In this document: positions 50,136 to 59,148 of the stretch, one piece after another
Position numbering within the stretch: position 1 is the stretch's first letter
How the letters are laid out: every line of letters starts with the position of its first letter
Source: Rhodococcus sp. ABRD24
GTDB lineage: Bacteria; Actinomycetota; Actinomycetes; Mycobacteriales; Mycobacteriaceae
Assembly: GCF_004328705.1 (NCBI RefSeq)
Contig: NZ_CP035319.1
Location: 3,286,001 to 3,350,000 of the forward strand
Length of the DNA: 64,000 nt
Direction: 5' to 3'
Notes under the pieces: generated by a model
Seen by the model: only the letters and a program-made list of their open reading frames with translations
What the model was told of the DNA's origin: nothing
Databases searched by the model: none
Made by a program: the position numbers and the translations under genes

Positions 50136-51806
50136 ATGGGGAGCCTGAAGATTCACCCCCAGGTCCGGATCAACGAGTACACAGAGTCGGGTGCCTGGAC
50201 GCGTGAGACCGTGCAGCAACTGCTGGTCGACCGGGTACGCGAACGCGGCTCACAGCTGGCGATCGTCGACCCGGTCAACAAGGCGGAACACGTTGATGCG
50301 CTGCCGGTTCGGCTCACGTGGGCGGAACTGGACGCCGAGGTCGATCGACTGGCAGCGATTCTGCTCACCGCTGGCGTCCGCGCCGGTGACGTGATCGGCG
50401 TGCAACTGCCGAACACCGTGGAGCAGGTCGTCGTTTTCCTCGCGTCCTGGCGGATAGGTGCCATCGTCTCGCCACTTCCGGTGCAAGTGCAGGGCGATGC
50501 AATCATCGACGCCTGTGACGAGTTGTGTGTCAGTGCTTTCGTCACCGCGGGTCGGATCGGCCACCTCGCCGCCGCGGACCGCATCGCGTCGGTCCGGTCC
50601 GAGATCTCTACGCTCCGGGTGGTGCTGAGCTACGGGGTGGGAGTGCCGGACGGTGTCGTCCGGCTCGGTCACTCGGCCCCGACGGCAACCGACACGGTCG
50701 CGGTGGCCGCGTACACCGCTGCCCACCGGGTCGATCCCAATGACTGCCTGGCGATCTCCTGGACGGCCGGGACCGAGGGTGCTTCGAAGGGAGTGCCGTA
50801 TGCCCACTACGAGTCTTTGAGCCTGGCTCGCATCGTCGTTGACGCGTCCCGGCTCACCGCTGAGGACGTGCTGCTCAACCCCTTCCCGATGATGACGGCC
50901 GCAGGGATCACCGGGATGTTGCTGCCGTGGCTCGTCACCGGCGCCGTTCTGGTCCAGCACGAGCCGTTCGATCTGGGCTCCTTCCTGCGTCAGATCGCCG
51001 AGGAGAAGGTCACCTACACCGCTGCCAGTCCGGCCGCCTTGGCGGCGATCGAGTTGCGAGACGGCCCGGGGCTCGATCTGTCCACCCTGACCCGGATCTT
51101 GACTTCGGCGGCTCCGTTGCCGTCCCCGACCGTCCAGAACTGGCTCGAGCGGTATGGGCTCGAGGTCGTCAGCCACTTCGGGTCCATCGAGGGGGTCAGC
51201 CTCGTCGGTGAGCCCGTGTCCGCGTCGGAGTTTGCGGGCAGCGGCGCCTGCTTCCCGAGGATGGCCCGCCCCGGCACCGAGCTGGGATTGGTCGATCTTC
51301 GGACTGGTGCGGAGATCGGTGTGCCGGACGTTCCCGGCGAGCTGCGCATCAAGGGACCGACGGTGTTCTCCGGCTACCTGAACCCGGCGCGGAACCCGGA
51401 CCCGTTCGACTCGGACGGCCGTCTGATGACCGGCGACCTGTTCGTCATCGCGGGCGAACAGGGTGAGTACCTCCGATTCTTCGATCGGGCGGCCGATGTG
51501 ATCGTCCGGAACGGTGTCACCGTGAGTTCCGTGCACAGGGAGAGCCTGATCGCCGAACTTCCGGCGGTCGCCGAGGCGGCAGTCGTCGGGTGTCCCGACG
51601 ATGAAGTCGGCGAGCGCATCGTCGCGGTCGTGGTGTGCCGCCCCGGACAGATGCTGAGCCTGGAACAGCTGGTCGAGCACCTCGTGGCTCGGGGTGTCGA
51701 CCCCGCGACGGTCCCCGAGCGGCTCGTGATCTCCAAAGGACTACCGCGCAACCTCGGCGGCCGGGTACTCAAGCGCCTCCTCCGTCAGGAAGTCAGCCGC
51801 GGGTAG
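50136..51806 (+). CDS. AMP-dependent acyl-CoA synthetase/ligase
   Basis: The 556-residue protein is an adenylate-forming enzyme: phosphate-binding loop ISWTAGTEGASKGVPYAH, an A5-like FGSIEGVSLVGEP, GDLFVIAG and a late K in NLGGRVLKRLLRQEV. It should activate a carboxylic acid as acyl-AMP and pass it to CoA. The P-loop reads SWTAGTEGASKG instead of the usual TSGTTGxPKG, seen in cyclohexanecarboxylate-type ligases. GAAGGGAGG precedes the ATG. The substrate is not determinable. Confidence 0.82.
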   Translation: MGSLKIHPQVRINEYTESGAWTRETVQQLLVDRVRERGSQLAIVDPVNKAEHVDALPVRLTWAELDAEVDRLAAILLTAGVRAGDVIGVQLPNTVEQVVVFLASWRIGAIVSPLPVQVQGDAIIDACDELCVSAFVTAGRIGHLAAADRIASVRSEISTLRVVLSYGVGVPDGVVRLGHSAPTATDTVAVAAYTAAHRVDPNDCLAISWTAGTEGASKGVPYAHYESLSLARIVVDASRLTAEDVLLNPFPMMTAAGITGMLLPWLVTGAVLVQHEPFDLGSFLRQIAEEKVTYTAASPAALAAIELRDGPGLDLSTLTRILTSAAPLPSPTVQNWLERYGLEVVSHFGSIEGVSLVGEPVSASEFAGSGACFPRMARPGTELGLVDLRTGAEIGVPDVPGELRIKGPTVFSGYLNPARNPDPFDSDGRLMTGDLFVIAGEQGEYLRFFDRAADVIVRNGVTVSSVHRESLIAELPAVAEAAVVGCPDDEVGERIVAVVVCRPGQMLSLEQLVEHLVARGVDPATVPERLVISKGLPRNLGGRVLKRLLRQEVSRG

Positions 51807-51848
51807 CGGACGGGAACATCCGCGGATCCGGGTGTGTTCGAATGCTGT

Positions 51849-52592
51849 GTGACTACCCAGACCGAGGCTTCCTCCGTACCGCCGTCCGCACCCGTCGTCG
51901 AGATCGAGGTGTGGTCGGATATCGCATGCCCCTGGTGCTATATCGGCAAGCACCGCTTCGCAGCGGCGCTTGCCGAATTCCCGCACCGTGACCGCGTGTC
52001 GGTGGTGTGGCGCTCCTACCAACTCGCCCCCGACACCCCGGTGGGCGCGCGCCGTACCGAGCTCGCGGCGCTGGTTGAGCAGAAGGGCATGCCAGCTGAT
52101 CAGGTGCGGCAGATGTTCGCGCACGTCGCGAATACGGCCGCCGCGGACGGTCTCGACATGGACTTCGACACGGTGATTGCGGCGAACACGTTCGACGCGC
52201 ACCGGTTGCTGCATCTGGCCGGCGAACATCGGAACGCACTGCTGGAAGCGCTGTTCCGTGCTCACTTCACCGAGGGCAGGGTGATCGACGACCGGGCTGT
52301 CCTCGTCGACGTGGCCGCGAGCGTCGGGCTCGACGCCGAGGAGGTCGCCGCCGCGCTCGACGGTGACGCGGCTGCCGACCTGGTGCGTGCGGACATCGAT
52401 ACGGCTCGGCAGCTACAGGTGACGGGGGTGCCGTTCTTCGTCGCCAACCGGCGGCTCGCGGTCTCGGGCGCGCAGCCCCAGGACGTATTCGCGGAGTTTT
52501 TGCGTCAGGCGCACGACCACGTGGAGGGCGAAAGCAGTGCAGCCCTCGGCGGTGAGGCCGAGGGCTGCACTGACGATTCGTGCGCGATCTGA
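51849..52592 (+). CDS. DsbA-family (FrnE-like) thiol oxidoreductase
   Basis: The 247-residue protein has a thioredoxin fold with the active site SDIACPWCYIGKHRF (CPWC, about residue 31) and the cis-Pro loop TGVPFFVANRR (about 195). FrnE-like members act on disulfides or as glutathione- or mycothiol-linked isomerases in the cytosol; no signal peptide is seen. The C-terminus ends GCTDDSCAI with two more Cys. The GTG start has no good ribosome-binding site. A perfect hairpin covers the last codons. Confidence 0.85.
   Translation: MTTQTEASSVPPSAPVVEIEVWSDIACPWCYIGKHRFAAALAEFPHRDRVSVVWRSYQLAPDTPVGARRTELAALVEQKGMPADQVRQMFAHVANTAAADGLDMDFDTVIAANTFDAHRLLHLAGEHRNALLEALFRAHFTEGRVIDDRAVLVDVAASVGLDAEEVAAALDGDAAADLVRADIDTARQLQVTGVPFFVANRRLAVSGAQPQDVFAEFLRQAHDHVEGESSAALGGEAEGCTDDSCAI
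52535..52572 (+). terminator. Hairpin terminator overlapping the end of the DsbA-family gene
   Basis: CAGTGCAGCCCTCGGC and GCCGAGGGCTGCACTG are perfect 16-bp arms around GGTGAG. They are inside the coding region, ending 20 bp before its last base. Confidence 0.7.
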
Positions 52593-52593
52593 G

Positions 52594-53400
52594 CTAGCTG
52601 ATCCCGCGGCGGTGGGCGCGTTCCGTCAGGAACGCGAACGCCAGTCCCAGCGCCAGCCACAACGAGGCCTGCGTCGCGAGAGACGAGATCCGGAACTGCC
52701 ACAGCAGGGTCGCGGGGAAGTCCTCGCCCACCTCGTCGATGCTGGGAAGCACGGCGTACCCGATCGCGACCACGCCGAGGAACGCGGCGATCTGCCCGGC
52801 CGCCCGGACCGTCACCAGCTGCTGGTTCTTCAGTAGCCGTCCCACGTACACCGCTGCGGCGACCGAGAGCAGTCCGAGAGTGACCGATGCGAGCCACAAC
52901 AGTGTCCGCTCGTTGATCGTGTCGGGGTCGCCGACGGCCGGTGGATTGGCCGGGTACTTGAAGAACGGTACGGCTTCGATTGCGAGCCAACCGAGTCCAG
53001 CCACCACGATGGTGAGGAGGGTTCCCGTCATCGCGGTGAACCGGCGTGCATGGTGCACCACGACCGCGAAGATGGCGCCGAACGCGAGTCCCGCCAGACC
53101 TGCGGCCAGAAACAGGCCCACGCGCTGGCCGGTGCGGCTCACCAGGGCGTCCTCACCGTGTGAATGACCTTCGGGCTCAGCCGCTTCCGATCCGTGGCCA
53201 TGGTCAGGGGCGGACCCGCCCGCATGGTGATCCGACTCTTCCACCGCGGCGGCTGATTCCTCGAGCGCGATCGCGGCCTGTACGTGCGGCTCGCCGAGCG
53301 TGAACGCCACGGCGCCCGCGATCAGCCCGGCGATCAGGCCGGCCAGCAGGCCACGAACAAGGAGGGTCTTGAAGGTCTCGGTGATTGTCTCTAGTGGCAC
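52594..53400 (-). CDS. cbtA: CbtA family cobalt transporter subunit
   Basis: The 268-residue membrane protein has an N-terminal helix (GLLAGLIAGLIAGAVAF), a His-rich loop (DHHAGGSAPDHGHG and GHSHGEDALV) and four or more further helices. It matches CbtA, a predicted subunit of a cobalamin-regulated cobalt transporter. The GTG start overlaps the end of cbtB by 10 bp. It is convergent with the DsbA-family gene, 1 bp apart. Confidence 0.85.
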   Translation of the reverse strand: MPLETITETFKTLLVRGLLAGLIAGLIAGAVAFTLGEPHVQAAIALEESAAAVEESDHHAGGSAPDHGHGSEAAEPEGHSHGEDALVSRTGQRVGLFLAAGLAGLAFGAIFAVVVHHARRFTAMTGTLLTIVVAGLGWLAIEAVPFFKYPANPPAVGDPDTINERTLLWLASVTLGLLSVAAAVYVGRLLKNQQLVTVRAAGQIAAFLGVVAIGYAVLPSIDEVGEDFPATLLWQFRISSLATQASLWLALGLAFAFLTERAHRRGIS

Positions 53401-53585
53401 GGCAGTCCCAGCAGGTGCCGACCGTCATGCATGAGTTCGTGCATGTACATGCCGCTGCGGGAGATAGCGCCCTGGTCGAATCCGACCAGGTAGAGGGCGA
53501 GCATTGCTAGGAGCAGTACTGCGACGGTGGTGACCGCGACTGCAGCCGACTCCGTCGACTTACCGGGTGAATAGGCGATTGCCAT
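53391..53585 (-). CDS. cbtB: CbtB family cobalt transporter subunit
   Basis: The 64-residue protein has one membrane helix (AVTTVAVLLLAMLALYLVGF) and a His-rich end (MYMHELMHDGRHLLGLPCH), the CbtB pattern. The C-terminal His cluster presumably binds cobalt. AGGAGG precedes the ATG. It is directly downstream of a cobalamin riboswitch, which fits feedback by vitamin B12 on cobalt uptake. Confidence 0.88.
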   Translation of the reverse strand: MAIAYSPGKSTESAAVAVTTVAVLLLAMLALYLVGFDQGAISRSGMYMHELMHDGRHLLGLPCH

Positions 53586-53607
53586 GGGTGCCTCCTGGGA
53601 TTTCGCG

Positions 53608-53735
53608 TCCCGCTAGGTCCATGCGATGGCCGAGGTGTCTGGCTGTCGAGGAAGCATCCTCGATCACAGTGGCGCGACCGCTCCGGTAATTGCACCGGAT
53701 TACCGTCGATCCATCGCTCTGTCGAGCGCACTTTT
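53608..53735 (-). promoter_or_regulatory. Cobalamin (B12) riboswitch of cbtBA
   Basis: On the minus strand the leader contains AATCCGGTGCAATTACCGGA, GCGGTCGCGCCACTGTGA and a B12-box-like AGCCAGACACCTCGGCC (53644-53628), the conserved core of cobalamin riboswitches. The cbtB ribosome-binding site lies about 30 nt after the B12 box. Ends are approximate. High cobalamin would be expected to shut off cobalt uptake. Confidence 0.8.
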
Positions 53736-53745
53736 TCATCCCACG

Positions 53746-53781
53746 GGTCACGGTGTCAATCGGGCGGTCGACACCGTGACC
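53746..53781 (-). terminator. Hairpin after mhuD
   Basis: GGTCACGGTGTC (53746-53757) and GACACCGTGACC (53770-53781) are perfect 12-bp arms, 20 bp downstream of the mhuD stop. An A-rich stretch follows on the minus strand before the riboswitch. Confidence 0.7.
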
Positions 53782-53801
53782 GAATCATGTGCTGATCCGA
53801 G

Positions 53802-54116
53802 TCAGGACTTCGAGCCGGCGGGGACGTCGAGGACCACCTCGAACTCGAGCAACGATGCGCCGCTCGCGACGGGCTTCGCGCGTTCGCCCGCGTGCGCCTC
53901 ACGGGCGGGACCGCTCGCCCATGCCTGGAACGCCTCGTCCGACTCCCACTGCGTGACGACGAAGTAGCGGTTGTCGCCCTTCACTGGGCGCAGGAGCTGG
54001 AACCCGAGGAATCCGGGTGAGTTCTCGACCGCGTGCGCGCGAGCCGCGAACCGCTTCTCCAGTTCGGGGCCGGCGCCCTCGGGGATCTCGATTGCATTGA
54101 TCTTCACGACTGCCAT
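53802..54116 (-). CDS. mhuD: Heme-degrading monooxygenase, MhuD-like
   Basis: The 104-residue protein closely resembles M. tuberculosis MhuD: VVKINAIEIPEGAGPELEKR, HAVENSPGFLGFQLLRPVKG, VVTQWESDEAFQAW, and the His in REAHAGERAKPVASG that ligates heme in the family. It is an ABM-fold enzyme that opens heme to mycobilin without releasing CO. The ATG is 7 nt after TACTCT with no Shine-Dalgarno site, so its mRNA is probably leaderless. It is divergent from a hydrolase gene with only 44 bp between starts. Confidence 0.9.
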   Translation of the reverse strand: MAVVKINAIEIPEGAGPELEKRFAARAHAVENSPGFLGFQLLRPVKGDNRYFVVTQWESDEAFQAWASGPAREAHAGERAKPVASGASLLEFEVVLDVPAGSKS

Positions 54117-54160
54117 GGACGCGAGAGTACTCCGCGGGCGAGTGAGCTACCGTCGGTCTC

Positions 54161-54901
54161 GTGTTGCACGACGAGGGTGGGACGGGTCGGCCGATACTGC
54201 TGTTGCACGGCCTGATGGGCAGCTCGCGGACGTGGGCGCGGCATGTGCCGTGGCTGCGGGAGCACGGCCGTGTCTACACGTTCGACGCCGCCGGGCATGG
54301 ACGCCCGATCGACGGAAATCCCACGACCGAAAACTTCGTCGCCGATCTCGCTGCGTCACTCGGCGAGATAGCAGAACCCATCACCGTGATCGGGCACTCG
54401 ATGGGGGCGCTGCACGCCTGGTGCTTTGCTGCGGTCCACCCCGAGCGGGTTCGGGCGCTGGTTCTCGAAGACATGGCACCGGATTTTCGGGGACGCACCG
54501 CGAACGACTGGGCCGCAATGGTTTCCGCGTGGCCCCAGCCGTTCCCGAGTGAGCAGTCGGTGCTCGACTATTTCGGTGAGGTGGCTGGCCGCTACTTCCT
54601 GGACTCGTTCGAGCGCCGCGCCGACGGCTGGTATCTGCACGGTGAGGTCGAGGTGTTCCGCAGCATCTCCGAGGAGTGGGGCAACCGCCACTTCTGGTCC
54701 CAGTGGGAGTCGGTGCGCGCGCCGGCTCTGCTGATCGAGGGGGAGTTCACCATCACCCCGGAGGGGCAGATGCGCCGCATGCTGGAAGGGCATGACGGCG
54801 CTCGATACGTCTGGGTCTCGGACGCCGGGCACCTCGTCCACGACGACCAGCCCGAGCGGTACCGTAACGCCGTCGAGGAGTTCTTGAAGTCGCTCGACTG
54901 A
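54161..54901 (+). CDS. Alpha/beta hydrolase
   Basis: The 246-residue protein has the alpha/beta hydrolase oxyanion segment LLLHGLMGSSRTW, the nucleophile elbow GHSMGALHAW (Ser ~ residue 82) and a late catalytic His in DAGHLVHDDQPE. It corresponds by position to the hydrolase next to mhuD in mycobacteria (Rv3591c). The GTG lies 7 nt after TACCGT, so a leaderless mRNA is likely. The substrate is unknown. It is convergent with mutY. Confidence 0.85.
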   Translation: MLHDEGGTGRPILLLHGLMGSSRTWARHVPWLREHGRVYTFDAAGHGRPIDGNPTTENFVADLAASLGEIAEPITVIGHSMGALHAWCFAAVHPERVRALVLEDMAPDFRGRTANDWAAMVSAWPQPFPSEQSVLDYFGEVAGRYFLDSFERRADGWYLHGEVEVFRSISEEWGNRHFWSQWESVRAPALLIEGEFTITPEGQMRRMLEGHDGARYVWVSDAGHLVHDDQPERYRNAVEEFLKSLD

Positions 54902-54904
54902 TCG

Positions 54905-55783
54905 TCAGCTGCCCTCACCGGCGAGTGCGAACAACCCGTCCTCGGTCTGCTCGACGAGCCCGTCCACCAGCAGCGAATCCAGGGCTCGATCCCGCTGGCC
55001 CGGGTCGCTGAGCCACACCAGATCCAGGCGAGCGCGTTCGACGGGATGGGCGCTCTCGCGCAGCACATCCATCAGCTTGCCGCGAACCTGACGGTCGGTG
55101 CCGGCGAACTTCTGCACCTTGCGTGGCTCCCCGATGTGCGCCGGCTTGCCGGCCTCCACCCACGCACACGAGGGCAGTGGGCAGCGCTCGCAGCCGGGGG
55201 TCCGGGCGGTGCATACGGTGGCGCCGAGTTCCATCAGTGCTGCGGAGAATGTCGCCGCGCGGTGGCGTGTACGGGGCAGTAGTTGGTCCACGTCTGCCAT
55301 ATCGCGCTTCGCCGACGGGCTTCCCTGGTCGGCGCGACCGTGTATCGCGCGGGCGACGACGCGTCGAACATTGGTGTCCACCACGGGGACTCGCTGGCCA
55401 TATGCGAAGCAGGCAACGGCTCGCGCGGTGTAATCGCCGATGCCGGGCAGGCTGAGCAGGACGTCGACGTCGGCGGGTACCACGTCGCCGTGTTGGTTGG
55501 CGATTACTCCAGCGCATTCGTGCAGGCGCAGTGCCCGACGCGGGTATCCGAGCTTGCCCCATGCACGGAGGACGTCGGCCTGGCTGGACGCCGCCATCAG
55601 CGAGGGCACCGGCCACCTGCGCACCCATTCCTCCCAGATCGGCGCGACGCGGACGACGGGCGTCTGCTGCAGCATGATCTCGCTCATGAGGATCTGCCAG
55701 GCGGTGACGCCGTCGCGCCGCCACGGCAGGTCCCGGGCCTGCTCCTCGTACCACCGCAGCAGTGCCGAACTGTCCACCTGCAT
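54905..55783 (-). CDS. mutY: A/G-specific adenine glycosylase
   Basis: The 292-residue protein has the catalytic Glu in SEIMLQQTPVVRV, the helix-hairpin-helix LLSLPGIGDYTARAVACFAY with Asp in VVDTNVRRV, and an iron-sulfur Cys cluster VCTARTPGCERCPLPSCAW. It removes adenine opposite 8-oxoguanine. The last loop is Cys-x4-Cys where E. coli has x5. The C-terminal 8-oxoG-recognition domain is short. The ATG at 55783 is preceded by GAGAAG; longer open frames to 55876 are not homologous. Confidence 0.92.
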   Translation of the reverse strand: MQVDSSALLRWYEEQARDLPWRRDGVTAWQILMSEIMLQQTPVVRVAPIWEEWVRRWPVPSLMAASSQADVLRAWGKLGYPRRALRLHECAGVIANQHGDVVPADVDVLLSLPGIGDYTARAVACFAYGQRVPVVDTNVRRVVARAIHGRADQGSPSAKRDMADVDQLLPRTRHRAATFSAALMELGATVCTARTPGCERCPLPSCAWVEAGKPAHIGEPRKVQKFAGTDRQVRGKLMDVLRESAHPVERARLDLVWLSDPGQRDRALDSLLVDGLVEQTEDGLFALAGEGS

Positions 55784-55883
55784 CGGTTCTTCTCGCCCTT
55801 CTCCATGGGCCTGGCGGCCCCGAGTATGTCTTTGTCGCTCATCCAGATGAGACGGCAGGCGCACGGAGGTGCACAATTACCGC

Positions 55884-56516
55884 ATGCCCAATTCCAACCC
55901 GATCTCCGCTTGGAAGGCCCTCAAGCAGGGTAACGAGCGATTCGTCAGCGGCACCCCGATGCATCCGAGCCAGGGTATTGCCGACCGGGCGAAGTTGGTC
56001 GACGCCCAGCATCCGACGGCAGTCCTCTTCGGCTGTGGCGACTCCCGCGTCGCTGCCGAGATCATCTTCGACGTCGGCCTCGGTGACATGTTCGTCGTCC
56101 GCACGGCCGGCCACGTCATCGACAGTTCGGTCCTCGGCTCCATCGAGTACGCCGTCGAGATCCTCAATGTGCCGCTCATCGTCGTGTTCGGTCATGACGG
56201 CTGCGGTGCGGTCAAGGCGACCCTCGATGCTCTCGACAATGGTCGGATCCCCAACGGGTTCATCCGCGACGTCGTCGAGCGCGTCGCGCCGTCGATCCTG
56301 ATGGGCCGCAAGGAAGGTCTGACGACGGTCGACGAACTCGAAGGCCGGCATGTCGTGGAGACCGGTTCGCTGCTGATGCAGCGTTCGCGCATCATCGCCG
56401 AACGGGTCGAGCGGGGCACGTGTGCAATCGTCGGCGTCACCTACAAGTTGTCCGACGGTGACATCAAGCTGCAGGGCGCCGTCGGTGACATCGGGGAGTC
56501 GGTCGACCGAGACTGA
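55884..56516 (+). CDS. Beta-class carbonic anhydrase
   Basis: The 210-residue protein has the zinc and catalytic residues of beta carbonic anhydrases: FGCGDSRVAAEIIFD (Cys, Asp, Arg) and FGHDGCGAV (His, Cys). It interconverts CO2 and bicarbonate. By position it matches CanB (Rv3588c) of M. tuberculosis. The ATG has GGAGG 14 nt upstream, so its ribosome-binding site is loosely spaced. It is divergent from mutY. Confidence 0.93.
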   Translation: MPNSNPISAWKALKQGNERFVSGTPMHPSQGIADRAKLVDAQHPTAVLFGCGDSRVAAEIIFDVGLGDMFVVRTAGHVIDSSVLGSIEYAVEILNVPLIVVFGHDGCGAVKATLDALDNGRIPNGFIRDVVERVAPSILMGRKEGLTTVDELEGRHVVETGSLLMQRSRIIAERVERGTCAIVGVTYKLSDGDIKLQGAVGDIGESVDRD

Positions 56517-56615
56517 GCCGAATACTTGGACCGAGGCCGGGCCGAATAGGTGGTCTGAGGCGACACGCCGACTCTGCTGAGGCAACCGCTGCTCACATGG
56601 ACTTACGGTTGACTC

Positions 56616-57326
56616 GTGCTTGAACCGAATGGACCGCTGCCCCCCGAGATCTACTGGCGACGACGGGCGCTCGCCATCGGTGGTGTCATCGTGGTCGTGG
56701 CGCTGCTCGTGTGGATCATCGCGTCTGTTCGCGGAGGCGGCGACGACGCCGAGGCTGCCTCAGCGGCGTCTACTTCCGAGCTCACCGCCACCAGTACGTC
56801 GGCGGTGCCGCCGTCCTCTGGCGATTCCGTGGACGGTGGTGCCTCTGGAGCGAATGCCTCGGGTGCGAACGCCTCGGGTACGGGTGTTTCGGGTACCAGC
56901 GCCGCGGCCACCACGTCCGGTACGCCGTCGGGCCAGCAGTGCTCCGACCAGTCGCTGGCCGTGAAGGTGACGACAGATCAACCGCAGTACCAGGCGGGGC
57001 AGGAGCCCGGCTTCACGATCGTGATCACCAACATCGGCAGCAGCGCATGTGAGCGGGATCTCGGCTCGGGATTCCAACAGGCGCTGGTGTACACCCTGGA
57101 CGGCAACAAGCGGCTGTGGTCGAACGTCGACTGCTACCCGAACTCGGACCCGGAGCTACGTACCCTCGAGCCGGGTGGGCAGGCCGCGTTCGCGGTGAAG
57201 TGGTCGGCCGCGACATCGGAGCCGGGATGCGCCGCCCCGCGTAACAAGGTGCCGCCGGGCGCCTACACGGTGGTCGCGCAGCTCGGTGCACTGCGCAGCG
57301 CACCCGAGCCGTTCAACATCGCCTGA
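56616..57326 (+). CDS. Membrane-anchored protein with MucBP/DUF-like extracytoplasmic domain
   Basis: The 236-residue protein has one N-terminal helix (about residues 18-40), a Ser/Ala/Gly-rich linker with GANASGANASGTGVSGT repeats and a ~120-residue extracytoplasmic domain with four Cys (QQCSDQ, SACERD, NVDCYPN, EPGCAAP), likely forming disulfides. It matches by position the conserved membrane protein Rv3587c; function unknown. The GTG is 6 nt after TACGGT, so a leaderless mRNA is likely. Confidence 0.8.
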   Translation: MLEPNGPLPPEIYWRRRALAIGGVIVVVALLVWIIASVRGGGDDAEAASAASTSELTATSTSAVPPSSGDSVDGGASGANASGANASGTGVSGTSAAATTSGTPSGQQCSDQSLAVKVTTDQPQYQAGQEPGFTIVITNIGSSACERDLGSGFQQALVYTLDGNKRLWSNVDCYPNSDPELRTLEPGGQAAFAVKWSAATSEPGCAAPRNKVPPGAYTVVAQLGALRSAPEPFNIA

Positions 57327-57343
57327 CGCCGTTTCGACGCGAC

Positions 57344-58429
57344 CTAGTCGTACGGTCCGCTGATGGAGGTCTCTGCCAGGCGTGAGAGGCCCTCGCGGAT
57401 GTGCCGAGCCCACAGCCCGCCGATACCGTCGACCGATTGAAGGTCCGCCGCGGTGGCCGCGAGCAGCCCCTGCAAGGTTCCGAACGAGCTCACGAGCCGG
57501 TGGATTTGCAGGAACTGCAGTCGTGGCACTCGGGTCAGGACTCGGTAGCCGCGTGGGCTCATCGGTGCGTCGAGCGCCTCGATGGTGCCGGGATAGCCGA
57601 ACGCCCGCGCCATCGTGGTCAAGTCGAGCAGGTCCACGTCGGTCAGCTTGTCCAGCGACGCGAGCGTGTTGTCGACCGCGTTCGTGGATGCGGGTTCGGG
57701 TCCGGCGAGATAGTCGCGGACCACGAGCTCGCGGGACGTGTCGTTGTCGCCGACCAACTCCTCGAGCTGCAGCGCGAGCTGCCGCCCGTCGGTGCCCAAT
57801 TCGAGTACATCCTGTTCGATCTCCACCGACACGCGGCGCACCATCTCGAGGCGTTGCACGACGGTCAGCGCGTCGCGCAGGGTCACAAAGTCCTCGATCT
57901 CGACTACCGACAGTTGCCGGGTCACCTCGTCGAGGCGAGCCTTGTAGCGTTCGAGGGTTGCGACGGCCTGATTGGCACGCGAGAGAATTGTCGAGGACCC
58001 GTTGATGACGTGGCGGATTCCACCGATGTACACACTGACGATGCTCATCGACTGGCTTACCGACACCACAGGGAAGCCGGTTTCGATCGCGGTCCGCTCG
58101 GCGGCGCGGTGCCGGGTACCGGATTCGACAGTCGGGATCTTGTGGTCAGGCACGAGCTGCACGTTGGCGCGGACGATGCGGGACCCGTCGGTCGAGAGCA
58201 CGACGGCGCCGTCCATCTTCGACAGCTCCCGGAGCCGGGTCGGCGCGAACTCGACGTCGAGTTCGAATCCGCCGTCGCACAACGCCTCGACCTGCTCGTC
58301 GTATCCGAGCACGATCAGTCCTCCGGTGCGACCGCGGAGAATCCGCTCGAGACCGTCGCGCAACGCGGTTCCCGGGGCGAGTCGGGCGATGGTGTCGCGC
58401 AGCACCGCAGTCGGTGTGGCGTCGTTCAT
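57344..58429 (-). CDS. disA: DNA integrity scanning diadenylate cyclase DisA
   Basis: The 361-residue protein has the DAC domain motifs DGA (73-75) and GTRHR (104-108), a helical linker and a C-terminal helix-hairpin-helix DNA-binding domain ([19 protein letters not shown]). It makes c-di-AMP from ATP while scanning DNA; branched DNA inhibits it. GAGGGGG precedes the ATG. It lies near radA, whose product binds DisA in other bacteria. Confidence 0.93.
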   Translation of the reverse strand: MNDATPTAVLRDTIARLAPGTALRDGLERILRGRTGGLIVLGYDEQVEALCDGGFELDVEFAPTRLRELSKMDGAVVLSTDGSRIVRANVQLVPDHKIPTVESGTRHRAAERTAIETGFPVVSVSQSMSIVSVYIGGIRHVINGSSTILSRANQAVATLERYKARLDEVTRQLSVVEIEDFVTLRDALTVVQRLEMVRRVSVEIEQDVLELGTDGRQLALQLEELVGDNDTSRELVVRDYLAGPEPASTNAVDNTLASLDKLTDVDLLDLTTMARAFGYPGTIEALDAPMSPRGYRVLTRVPRLQFLQIHRLVSSFGTLQGLLAATAADLQSVDGIGGLWARHIREGLSRLAETSISGPYD

Positions 58430-58578
58430 CGCGAAATCCCCCTCGTGCGGTCGGAGTCGACGGTCGACATCCCCGAGTTCGTCCGGTCGGCAACTCCAGA
58501 CTCCAGTGTGCGTTCGACGTCACATTGTGTCGAGCCGCCTTCGAGCCGCGGTCCGACCCCCGTCTACATTACCCAGTC

Positions 58579-59139
58579 GTGAGCAGTACTTGGACTTTGC
58601 CCGATGACCTCGTCATGCCCGTCCCGTCGGAGATCTTCCCCGCGCCGGGCGAACCCCTACCTCAGCATTGGGCCAAGTGCTTCGGCTGTGGCGACGATCA
58701 GCCTGCCGGTATGGCGATGAGTTTCGTGGCGGGTGAGAACCTGTCGGTCACCGGACGTCTCGAAGTGGCCAAGCGTTACCAGGGCGGTCCGGGCGTGATC
58801 CACGGCGGAATCCTCTCCACCGCGTTTGACGAGGCCCAGGGTATGGCGTGCATGGTGCTCGGTGGCCCGGTTGTGACCGCGCACCTCGAGATCGACTTCG
58901 TCCGGCCGATCCCGCTCGGTTCGGTGCTCGAGTTCCGGGCCCGGATCGAGGGCACCGTCCGGCGCAAGGCCTACACCACTTCCGAGGCATTCATCGTGGA
59001 GGGTCCCGGGGCCGATCCGGACACCCCGGTCGCGACCTCGCGGGGGCTCTTCCTGACGGTCAACCCCGAGCACTTCGCGCCCACCGTGGCATTTGTCGAC
59101 GGCGAACCGACGTCACCGTTCGGCACATCGGCTGTCTGA
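58579..59139 (+). CDS. PaaI-type hotdog thioesterase
   Basis: The 186-residue protein has a hotdog fold with WAKCFGCGDDQPAGMAMSF, a typical N-terminal CFGCG pattern, and the active region GGPGVIHGGILSTAFDEAQG. It should hydrolyse an acyl-CoA. The GTG is 8 nt after TACATT (58565-58570) with no Shine-Dalgarno site; leaderless mRNA likely. Divergent from disA and convergent with radA. Confidence 0.85.
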   Translation: MSSTWTLPDDLVMPVPSEIFPAPGEPLPQHWAKCFGCGDDQPAGMAMSFVAGENLSVTGRLEVAKRYQGGPGVIHGGILSTAFDEAQGMACMVLGGPVVTAHLEIDFVRPIPLGSVLEFRARIEGTVRRKAYTTSEAFIVEGPGADPDTPVATSRGLFLTVNPEHFAPTVAFVDGEPTSPFGTSAV

Positions 59140-59148
59140 CCTGACGCC

